Source of the DNA: Lewinellaceae bacterium
Lineage (GTDB): Bacteria > Bacteroidota > Bacteroidia > Chitinophagales > Saprospiraceae
Length of the DNA: 64,000 bases
Assembly (NCBI GenBank): GCA_020636405.1
Contig: JACJXW010000004.1
Coordinates: 3,398,001-3,462,000 of the forward strand
Direction of reading: 5' to 3'
In this document: positions 53,585 to 62,400 of the stretch, in pieces
Position numbering within the stretch: position 1 is the stretch's first letter
Layout: every line of letters begins with the position of its first letter
The notes under the pieces: model-generated
Told to the model about the DNA's origin: nothing
Seen by the model: only the letters and a program-made list of their open reading frames with translations
Databases searched by the model: none
Position numbers and translations under genes: made by a program

Positions 53585-54928
53585 TTACTCTTCGAACTTT
53601 TTCATTATCAGCTCTTCGGCGAAGTCTTTCACCGGCTCCAGCTTCATGAATTCGATGACCTCTTCGAGGAAGGCGTGCTGGAGCATGGCCCTGGCCTGTG
53701 CGTCGGACAGGCCGCGGGAACGCAGGTAGAAAACGGCCGTTTCATCCAATTGGCCGATGGTGGCGCCGTGGCTGCAGCGCACGTCGTCGGCGAAGATCTC
53801 CAGCTGCGGCTTGGTGTCCATCTGGGCTTTGTCGGAAAGCACCAGGCTGCTGTTCTGCTGGAAGGCGTTGGTCTTTTGCGCATCCCTCCGGACCAGCACC
53901 TTACCGTTGAAGACGCCGCGGGCCTTGTCGGTCAGTATGCCTTTGTAGAGCTCGTTGCTTTGGCAATGCGGCATAGCGTGGTCGATGAAGGTATGGTTGT
54001 CGATGTGCTGCTCGCTTTTGGCGAAGTAAACGCCGTAGAAGTTGGTATTCGTTCCCTGGTTGTTCAGCGTGGTGGCCAGGTTGTTGCGCACGAGGCGCCC
54101 GCCCAGGTCTATGGCGTAGGAAGAGAAAGTGCTGTCGCCATCCTGTTCCACGTCCGCGTTGCTGATGAGGAAACCCTCGGGGCCTTCCTGCTGCAGGCGG
54201 TAGTGGTGAATGTGAGCGTTGGCCTTGATCCGGAAGCGGTTCACCAGATTGTTGAAGTAGGTGCCTTCGGCGCCGGGCAGTTCGAACAGCCCTTCTACGA
54301 AGGAGACCTCGCTGCTCTGTTCGGCTATGGCGATATTCAGGTAACTGCTGAAGGTCGGTGTATCGCCGGGTGCAGCCAGGTGGATGAGGTAAACCGGCTT
54401 CTCGATCACCGTATTTTTAGCGACGTGAATGAACAGGCCGTGGCGGGCAAAGGCAGCGTTGAGCACCATGAAGGGGTCCGTCTGTCCTTCCATGAGGCTA
54501 TCGAGTTGTTGCTGTACCATTTGCTGGTAACGCGCATCGGCCAGTGCATCTGCCAGTTCCAGGACCGTCAACCCGGAAGGCAGCTTGCCGATATCGGAAA
54601 GCTCTTCCCGGAACGCGCCATTGATGAAAACCAGGCGGATAGCGTCCATTTCTTCGATCAGGAACGGCTTCAGTTGCGCCGCATCGACGGCCGCCGGGGT
54701 TTCCAGTTGGTATTCCGGCTGCAACACCCGGTTGACGCTGGTGTACTTCCACTCCTCGTCGCGGCGGGTAGGGAAGCTGAGGGTTTCCATGCGCTTCATG
54801 GCTTGCGCGCGGAACTGGTGATAAGGGTGGCTGGCCTGCCCGTTGAGCTGTGCCTGGTGCGCTTCGAACAATTGCTGGAAGCGCGCTTTGACTTCGGCAT
54901 ATCTGTCTTCTTGAACTACTGTTGACAT
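53585..54928 (-). CDS. sufD: SufD Fe-S scaffold subunit
   Basis: 447 residues from the ATG at 54928 (MSTVVQEDRYAEVKARF); a longer reading to 55030 has no homology. SufD is a right-handed beta-helix protein that forms the SufBC2D scaffold complex on which clusters are built. Conserved C-terminal stretch: FADDVRCSHGATIGQLDETAVFYLRSRGL ... ARAMLQHAFLEEVIEFM, with the His-Gly motif typical of SufD/SufB. Sits between sufC and sufS in operon order. Confidence 0.94.
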   Translation of the reverse strand: MSTVVQEDRYAEVKARFQQLFEAHQAQLNGQASHPYHQFRAQAMKRMETLSFPTRRDEEWKYTSVNRVLQPEYQLETPAAVDAAQLKPFLIEEMDAIRLVFINGAFREELSDIGKLPSGLTVLELADALADARYQQMVQQQLDSLMEGQTDPFMVLNAAFARHGLFIHVAKNTVIEKPVYLIHLAAPGDTPTFSSYLNIAIAEQSSEVSFVEGLFELPGAEGTYFNNLVNRFRIKANAHIHHYRLQQEGPEGFLISNADVEQDGDSTFSSYAIDLGGRLVRNNLATTLNNQGTNTNFYGVYFAKSEQHIDNHTFIDHAMPHCQSNELYKGILTDKARGVFNGKVLVRRDAQKTNAFQQNSSLVLSDKAQMDTKPQLEIFADDVRCSHGATIGQLDETAVFYLRSRGLSDAQARAMLQHAFLEEVIEFMKLEPVKDFAEELIMKKFEE

Positions 54929-54962
54929 TTTTCCAGTTTTGAGGTAACTGTTGAGGTGTTTT

Positions 54963-55003
54963 GGTTTTGTGGTGTTTCGGTATTGCGGAAAACCACAATA
55001 ACC
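54963..55003. promoter_or_regulatory. Imperfect inverted repeat between sufC and sufD
   Basis: GGTTTTGTGGTGTTTC (54963-54978) and GAAAACCACAATAACC (54988-55003) are inverted copies apart from one mismatch and one base gap, 9-base loop, just before the sufD start. It continues a pattern of long inverted repeats in the suf operon gaps. Confidence 0.45.
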
Positions 55004-55061
55004 GGACATCTTGAAACCATCAAACCCCATAGTTGCGTTTTGAGGCTAATGAAAAGGCAGC

Positions 55062-55823
<762 letters not shown>

Positions 55824-55857
55824 TATTTTGGATTTGTTGTGTGTTATATGTGTTTAG

Positions 55858-55920
55858 GTGTTTAGGTGTTTATGTGTTTAGGAGCAACTGACTCTCATAA
55901 ACACATAAACACCTAAACAC
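55858..55920. promoter_or_regulatory. 23-bp perfect inverted repeat between sufB and sufC
   Basis: A 23-base arm starting GTGTTTAGGTGTTTATG (55858-55880) is exactly complementary to the arm ending CATAAACACCTAAACAC (55898-55920), 17-base loop. The left arm and flank are built from about four GTGTTTAG-like octamers, so slippage may have produced it. It lies between sufB stop and sufC start and would fold very stably in the mRNA. Confidence 0.65.
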
Positions 55921-55924
55921 CCCA

Positions 55925-57394
55925 TTATCCCACGCTACCCTCCAGGCTTATCGCCAGCAGCTTCTGAGCCTCGACGGCGAACTCCATGGGCAGTTCGTTG
56001 AAGACCTCTTTGCAGTAGCCGTTGACGATCATGTTGATGGCGTCCTCCTCGCTGAGGCCGCGCTGCATGAGGTAGAACAGCTGGTCTTCGCCGATCTTGG
56101 AAGTGGTGGCTTCGTGCTCCACCTTGGCCGAGCTGTTCTCGACTTCCAGGTAGGGGAAGGTGTGCGCGCCGCACTTATCGCCCATGAGCAGGGAATCGCA
56201 CTGGGAGAAGTTGTGGGCGTTCTCGGCCTTCTTGCCGATCTTGACCAGCCCCCGGTAGGAGTTGTCGGAGAAGCCGGCGGAGATGCCTTTGGATATGATG
56301 GTGCTTTTGGTATTCTTACCCAGGTGGATCATCTTGGTGCCGGTATCCGCCTGCTGGTAGTTGTTGGTCACGGCCACGGAGTAGAACTCGCCGACCGAAT
56401 TGTCGCCCATCAGCACGCAGCTGGGGTACTTCCAGGTGATGGCCGAGCCGGTTTCTACCTGCGTCCAGGTGATCTTGGACTGGTAGCCCTTGCACAGGCC
56501 CCGCTTGGTGACGAAGTTGTAGATGCCGCCCTTGCCGTCCTTGTCGCCGGGGTACCAGTTCTGTACGGTGGAGTACTTGATGGTGGCGTTGTCCATGGCC
56601 ACCAGTTCGACTACGGCGGCGTGGAGCTGGTTCTCGTCCCGCATGGGAGCGGTACAGCCCTCCAGGTAGCTCACGTGGGCGCCTTCTTCGGCAACGATGA
56701 GGGTGCGCTCGAACTGTCCGGTATTGCGCTCGTTGATGCGGAAGTAGGTGGACAGTTCCATCGGGCAGCGGACGCCCTTGGGAATATAGACAAAGGAGCC
56801 GTCGGAGAATACCGCCGAGTTGAGGGCGGCGAAGTAGTTGTCTGTAGGAGGTACGACTGAGCCGACGTATTTCTTGATCAGCTCCGGGTGGTCTTTTACC
56901 GCTTCGCTGAAGGAGCAGAAGATGATGCCCAGCTCCGCCAGTTTCTCCTTATAGGTCGTTTTGACGGAAACACTGTCGATGACGGCATCGACCGCCACGC
57001 CAGCCAGCAGCTTTTGCTCTTCCAGGGGGATGCCCAGTTTGTTGAAGGTATCCAGCAGTTCCGGGTCGACCTCATCCAGGCTGTTCAGCTGCTTCTTGGG
57101 TTTGGGCGCAGAATAGTAGATGATATCCTGGTAGTCGATGGGAGGATAATGGACGTTAGGCCATTTAGGTTCCTTCATTTCCAGCCAGTTGCGGTAGGCC
57201 TTGAGGCGCCATTCGGTGAGCCATTCCGGCTCGTTCTTCTTGGCGGAGATGGCGCGCACGACGTCCTCGCTGAGTCCTTTCGGAAAGGTGTCCGAGTCAA
57301 TGTTACTGGTAAATCCGTATTTGTAGTCGCTTCTGGTATGCTCTTCAAGCGTCTGCATGGATTCGCTCATATCGGGGTCGGTTTTATCTTTCAT
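55925..57394 (-). CDS. sufB: SufB Fe-S scaffold subunit
   Basis: 489 residues, core scaffold of the SUF system, first gene of the operon. Typical SufB sequence: TRSDYKYGFTSNIDSDTFPKGLSEDVV near the N-terminus, FIYIPKGVRCPMELSTYFRIN (read as FVYIPKGVRCP), VVELVAMDNATIKYSTVQNWYPGDKDGKGGIYNFVTKRG, and the C-terminal EHEATTSKIGEDQLFYLMQRGLSEEDAINMIVNGYCKEV. The Cys and Glu residues used for cluster chemistry lie in the C-terminal half. The 102-base upstream region carries a 7-bp palindrome (57432-57451) that may bind the Rrf2 regulator. Confidence 0.96.
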   Translation of the reverse strand: MKDKTDPDMSESMQTLEEHTRSDYKYGFTSNIDSDTFPKGLSEDVVRAISAKKNEPEWLTEWRLKAYRNWLEMKEPKWPNVHYPPIDYQDIIYYSAPKPKKQLNSLDEVDPELLDTFNKLGIPLEEQKLLAGVAVDAVIDSVSVKTTYKEKLAELGIIFCSFSEAVKDHPELIKKYVGSVVPPTDNYFAALNSAVFSDGSFVYIPKGVRCPMELSTYFRINERNTGQFERTLIVAEEGAHVSYLEGCTAPMRDENQLHAAVVELVAMDNATIKYSTVQNWYPGDKDGKGGIYNFVTKRGLCKGYQSKITWTQVETGSAITWKYPSCVLMGDNSVGEFYSVAVTNNYQQADTGTKMIHLGKNTKSTIISKGISAGFSDNSYRGLVKIGKKAENAHNFSQCDSLLMGDKCGAHTFPYLEVENSSAKVEHEATTSKIGEDQLFYLMQRGLSEEDAINMIVNGYCKEVFNELPMEFAVEAQKLLAISLEGSVG

Positions 57395-57431
57395 TCGCTT
57401 ATTTAGACTAATTTTAATTACGAGTCCGGAA

Positions 57432-57451
57432 TTTATACAAAAAAGTATAAA
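57432..57451 (-). promoter_or_regulatory. Palindrome upstream of sufB, candidate operator
   Basis: TTTATAC (57432-57438), A6 spacer, GTATAAA (57445-57451): a perfect 7-bp inverted repeat about 38 bases before the sufB start, in the position expected for an operator of the operon's own Rrf2 regulator. No exact TAnnTTTG box was found there. Confidence 0.4.
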
Positions 57452-57496
57452 TAAGGTTTAGAGGGTGGGAGTTTTTTTTGCGTTTTTTTGATAAGC

Positions 57497-58699
57497 TCAA
57501 TACAAAAACCCAAACAACCAAAGCGGGATTTGGTTGGAGAAGCCAGTTTCGATATCGCCCAGCGCCAGGAAGGCATTATTCAGTTGTTGGATTTGAGTCG
57601 TTTTTTTGTTGCTGCCTCCGACCTCAAAAGCATATTGCTGGTTGTCGTAAACAACCAGAAAGTCTGTTTTCGGGTGCAGGCTAACTTCCGCCACTACATT
57701 TAACTGGCTTTGGAAGAATGTTTCCCGCATGCTTCCGACAGAAATATTAACCGGATTGAGCACATAATACAGATTGGGGTTGTTCAGGAAGATCTTATCT
57801 GGCTTTTGCAATACGCTAATTGACTTTTCCGGTTGGTGCAACAATGCGATGAGCCTTGCTTTCTCCAGATAACGCAAATAGTTAAGCAAAGTGGTGCGAT
57901 TGATGCCAATGCGCTCGCTCAGTTTGCTGATATTGGGTTTGAAAGGGGCAGTTCCGGCAATTACCCTCAGCAACTGTAGCATCTTGCGGCTGTAAGAAGG
58001 GTCGTAGCCTTTCATGAAACGCAAATCGGTTTCTACTATCAGGTGGACAATTTGCTCCAGTGTTAGGGCATAATCCCGATTTTTTTCTAAAAAAAAAGGA
58101 TAGTAACCGGACTGTAAATAGGTTTTAAAATGTTGCAGAGGTTTTATGTTGCCGGCTATGCCCAAAGCAATATCCCGGTGTTCCGACAAAATATCAACTA
58201 ATGGTACGGATTGAAAATCAGCAATTCCGGCAAAAGCGAGGAACTCCCGAAAAGACAAGCCTGGCAACTCGTAAATTAAAGCCCGGCGGCTAAGATCTAC
58301 ATCTTGTTTAAATATTTCTAAAATGGAAGAACCGGAAAAGGCAACGATTAAGTCAGGGTAACTGTCATAAATATTTTTCAATTCCCTTGCCCAGCCGGGA
58401 TATTTATGGACTTCATCTACGAAGAGGTATTTTCCGCCTAATTGTACAAATTCTTTAGCCAGAGGAACCAGCTTGTTTTCAGTGAAGTATAAGTCATCCA
58501 AAGAGACATAAAGTACTTCCTGATGCTGTGCCTTCAGCCCTTTTGCCCTTTGCAGCAAAAGGGTTGTTTTTCCTGTGCCTCTTGCTCCTACAATGGAATT
58601 GAGTCGCCATCCCCAATTAATATTACCGGGAACTTTTCGCTGCAGCCGAAAAGGAACCGTATCGATCAAATGATCGGATTTTTGAACTAATTCCTGCAT
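57497..58699 (-). CDS. AAA+ ATPase with C-terminal DUF4143-type domain
   Basis: 400 residues from the ATG at 58699 (MQELVQKSDHLIDTVPF); an ATG at 58753 would sit inside the predicted promoter. Walker A GARGTGKTTLL (38-48), Walker B KYLFVDEVHKYPGW, and sensor SGSSILEIFKQDVDLSRRA. The C-terminal half (ISKLSERIGINRTTLLNYLRYLEKARLIALLH ... NPNLYYVL ... FFQSQL ... TDFLVVYDNQQYAFEVGG) matches the DUF4143 wing common in these orphan ATPases, whose role is not known (toxin-antitoxin-like or DNA-related ideas exist). Possibly autoregulated through the overlapping palindrome. Confidence 0.88.
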   Translation of the reverse strand: MQELVQKSDHLIDTVPFRLQRKVPGNINWGWRLNSIVGARGTGKTTLLLQRAKGLKAQHQEVLYVSLDDLYFTENKLVPLAKEFVQLGGKYLFVDEVHKYPGWARELKNIYDSYPDLIVAFSGSSILEIFKQDVDLSRRALIYELPGLSFREFLAFAGIADFQSVPLVDILSEHRDIALGIAGNIKPLQHFKTYLQSGYYPFFLEKNRDYALTLEQIVHLIVETDLRFMKGYDPSYSRKMLQLLRVIAGTAPFKPNISKLSERIGINRTTLLNYLRYLEKARLIALLHQPEKSISVLQKPDKIFLNNPNLYYVLNPVNISVGSMRETFFQSQLNVVAEVSLHPKTDFLVVYDNQQYAFEVGGSNKKTTQIQQLNNAFLALGDIETGFSNQIPLWLFGFLY

Positions 58700-58717
58700 T
58701 TTGTTTATATTTGAATA

Positions 58718-58756
58718 CAAAAATAACTCATTTTTGTTTATGCAAATAAACAAAAA
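58718..58756 (-). promoter_or_regulatory. Promoter and overlapping palindrome of the AAA+ gene
   Basis: On the minus strand TTTG (58743-58746), 17 bases, TATTTTTG (58718-58725, exact TAnnTTTG). The -33 element lies inside a perfect 10-bp palindrome: TTTTTGTTTA (58731-58740), TGCAAA, TAAACAAAAA (58747-58756), an arrangement that would suit a repressor. Confidence 0.5.
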
Positions 58757-59450
58757 TGAAATTTCCTGATCCAGGGCTGGACGAGTTCGCGGTTTTTACC
58801 CGGCTGAGGTACGAGGACAGGCGGATTTTTTACCTGGAAGAGCGTAGCGAAGACGGGCGGAGTTCGCAACAATGACGGGCTGCTTCAACTCCATGGCTTC
58901 CAACCGTGTCCAACGCCAGACGGGGAGCCGGCTAACATTCTAAGGTTGGACAGCCGTGCAGCGTCGTACACCGTGCACGGCCCCATGCCGTCACCGTGCC
59001 CGTACATCGGACACCTCCCTGGCCAACTCTGTCTAACGTTCTACCGATAGCCTACTCCTCTTCCAAGCACCTATCCCTCAACAACTTCCGACTCGAAAAC
59101 GCAACTTCCCCCAAAGTTTTACGTAAAACAATGTTAATAGTCCCAACCTTAGCGAAAAACTCCCCGCGCTATACCGTTCCCCATTTACGAAAAGTTGAAC
59201 GGCGCAAGCCCGATACTTTGTACGGAAAGGCCGTTTGGTCGCCTTGTTTCCTGTTTCCTTCAAACCTTGAAATACATGAAAATGATGCGAAGTCGGAAGT
59301 CGGAAGTGCGAAGTCGGAAATGCGGGCGTATGGCCAGCCGCTTAAAAGGCAGTACCGAGCTGCCCAGGAAGCCCGTTTTGACTTTACTATCGTCAGTCGC
59401 TACGCTCGTGTCCGTCTTCCGCCTTCCGCCTTTACCTAAATTAACACCCT
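58757..59450. other. Gene-poor interval before the LRR gene
   Basis: About 690 bases with no convincing gene. It opens with a 39-codon + strand ORF (58756-58875) that has no family character, then short inverted repeats (TGTCCAAC/GTTGGACA at 58907-58952; GCCGTGCA/TGCACGGC at 58953-58981), a repeated (A/G)CTAAC(A/G)TTCTA motif near 58931 and 59034, and tandem CGAAGTCGGAA repeats at 59287-59320. Base use changes compared with flanking genes. It may be decayed sequence or an insertion hotspot. Confidence 0.4.
59309..59324 (+). repeat. Flanking repeat, left copy
   Basis: CGAAGTCGGAAATGCG, within a short tandem of CGAAGTCGGAA-type units (59287-59320), recurs exactly at 63873-63888 on the other side of the LRR gene. 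Confidence 0.6.
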
Positions 59451-62400
59451 ATGAAAAACCTAAGCCTATCTCTACTCCTTACCCTCCTTTTCTCTACTGG
59501 CCTCACCGCCCAGGTGGTCCACATCCCCGACCCCAACTTCAAAGCTGCCCTGTTGGCCAACCCCGCCATTAATGCCAACGGGGACGAGGAGATACAGGCG
59601 GCGGAAGCCGAGGCTTATAATGGCGCCATTGAAGTCTTCGACCGGGGCATCAGTGACCTTACCGGGATAGAAGCTTTTGTTGCCCTTACTGGTTTAAATT
59701 GCACCGCCAATCAGCTGGCCAGCCTGAACCTGAGTGGCAACCCGGCTCTGGCCGAACTATCATGCCACCGAAATCAGCTGACGAGCCTGGATGTCAGTAG
59801 TAACCCGGTTCTGACTCGACTAATATGCTCCGGAAATCAGCTGACGAGTTTGGATGTCAGAGCTAATCCGGTTCTGACGATACTATCGTGCTCCGAAAAC
59901 CAGCTGACGAGCTTGGATGTCAGTGCTAACCCGGCTCTGACGATACTATCGTGCTCCGAAAACCAGCTGACGAGCTTGGATGTCAGCACTAACCCGGATT
60001 TGGCTAACCTGGAGTGCTACGACAATCAGTTGACCAGCCTGGATGTCAGTGCTAACCTGGGTTTAGTTGACCTAAAATGCTATGGCAATCAGTTGACGAG
60101 CCTGGATGTCAGTGCTAACCTGGCTTTGACCCGCCTAAGGTGTCAACAAAATCAGCTAACAAACCTGGATGTCAGTGCTAATCCGGTACTGGAAAGACTG
60201 TATTGCCAGGCCAATCAATTGACAAGCCTGGATGTCAGTGCCAACCCGGCTCTGGAATTACTAGATTGCTATTCCAATCAACTGACGAGCCTGGACGTCA
60301 GTGGGTGCCCGGTTTTGAGTGAATTGGATTTCTTTAACAATCCCTTGACAATCCTGAACCTTCAGAATGGCAACACCAACAATATGGATATCTATGATTT
60401 TACTGCTGCCCAAAACGCCTGTATCCAAGTGGACAACCTGGATTGGGCTTATTGGAACTGGGGCTTTGGCAATGACCTGTTTTTCAGTATTGACTGTTTG
60501 GCCTGCCCCGATATCGGCGATGAAGATGGCGATGGTGTCTGCGCCGATGTGGACTGCAATGACCAGAGCTACAATCTCACCTACCTGGAAGGTGTCCCTT
60601 GTGAAGATGCTATTTTCCAGGTCGTAAACATCCCGGACCTCTATCTTAAGTCCATCCTGGTCAACAACCCCGCCATCAACACCAATGGCGACAGGGAAAT
60701 CCAGGTATCCGAAGCCGAGGCTTATGATGGAGCAATGAGCTTTTCCAACAAGAAGATCAATGATTTTATAGGTTTAGAGGCTTTTACAGCCATGGATAGC
60801 TTGACCATCATAAACAACTGCAATAACAACTGCCCGGGAAGTTTCAGGAGCCTGGCCCTTACTTCAAACCCCGGCCTGAAATATTTGCATTGTTCCAGCA
60901 ACTTTGATCTTGCCAACCTGGATCTTAGCGGGTGCGTGGCTTTGGAATATTTGACCTGTGGGAACAGTAGGCTATCGAGCCTGGATGTCAGTAATTGCCC
61001 AAACTTGAAGTACCTGAATTGCAATGAGAACAGGCTTGATAGCCTGGATGTCAGCGAGAACACTGCTCTGGTTCAGTTGTCCTGCGATGGAAACGACCTG
61101 ACAAGCTTGACTCTGGGTGCACAACCGGTTCTGAATCTCATAACGTGCGAGGACAACCGGCTTGAAAGCCTGGATGTGAGTGAGTGCCCCGCTTTGGTTA
61201 ATTTGTATTGCTCGGACAACCAACTCGCGAGCCTGGATATCAGTGCCAACACGGTGCTGGTGGAATTGGTTTGCGACCGCAATCAACTCACCAACCTGGA
61301 TGTCAGCGCCAACCCGGTTTTGTATCGTTTAGATTGCGGCCGTAACTTACTTTCAAATCTCGATGTCAGCGCCAATCCGGCACTATACGATTTAGATTGC
61401 TTCGACAACCAGCTTACCAGCCTGGACCTCAGCGCCAATCCGGTTTTAGCCCGTCTGGATTGTGGCAGGAATCAATTTACAAACCTGGACCTCAGCACTT
61501 ACCCGTCCTTGGAAAATGTAAGTTGCGGCTCCAGCTCGGCCCTTGTAAGCCTGAATGTCAGCGGATGCCCGGCTTTACAATACTTATACTGCTCCTATAC
61601 CCCACTCACGAGCCTGGATCTCAGCGCCACCCCGAATTTAAGCCACTTGAATTGCAGGGACAACCAACTGACGAGCCTGGATCTCAGTGGCAACCCGAAT
61701 TTGGCCCACTTGGACTGCAGGAACAACCAACTTACCAGCCTGAATGTCCAGAATGGCAACAACACCATTTTATTGTCTTTCCAGGCTCGCTACAACCCGG
61801 ATCTAAGCTGCATACAGGTTGATGACCCGGAATGGTGGGTGGGAAACTGGACTAAAGACCCTGGCGCCGTTTATAGTACCGATTGTATCGAAGTTGTCCA
61901 TATCCCGGACCCCAGCTTCAAAGCTGCTTTGACCGGCACCTCCGCCATCAATGTCAATGGAGACGAGGAAATACAGATATTTGAGGCAGAGCGTTATGAT
62001 GGCCCCATCGAGATAGCCGGCAGGAATATTGACAGCCTTACCGGCCTGGAAGCTTTTATCTCAATTGAGTCCTTAGATTGCTCCGGGAATGGATTAAGCA
62101 GCCTGGATGTGAGTGCCAACCCGGCTTTGAGATTTTTATATTGCCAGGACAACCAACTTGCCAACCTGAATGTGAGCGCTAATTCGGCTTTAGAGATTTT
62201 ATCTTGCCAAAATAACCAGCTCTCTTCTCTGAATCTGAGTGATAATACTTCCTTGAAAAGCCTGGATTGCAGCAGCAATCAACTGATGGCCCTGAATGTT
62301 CAAAACGGTAACAATATCTACATCTGGAATTTTGAGGCCCGCCAGAACCCCCACCTGGGCTGCATACAAGTGGATGACCCGGAATGGTCTGACTTCAATT

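Noticed and set aside
52364..54925. Long + strand ORFs opposite sufS and sufD
   Set aside because: Mirror readings of well-recognised suf genes.
58756..58875. 39-aa ORF starting in the AAA+ palindrome
   Set aside because: No family, no TM or signal, starts inside a promoter-like palindrome; kept only as a note.
58907..58952. Integron attC-like pair (RYYYAAC ... GTTRRRY)
   Set aside because: GTCCAAC and GTTGGAC fit the core boxes, but the site is only about 45 bases long, lacks internal L-box pairing, and no integrase or cassette array is present.
58996..59439. 147-aa ORF before the LRR gene
   Set aside because: Contains the CGAAGTCGGAA tandem repeats in translation, has no recognisable domain or signal, and overlaps repeats.
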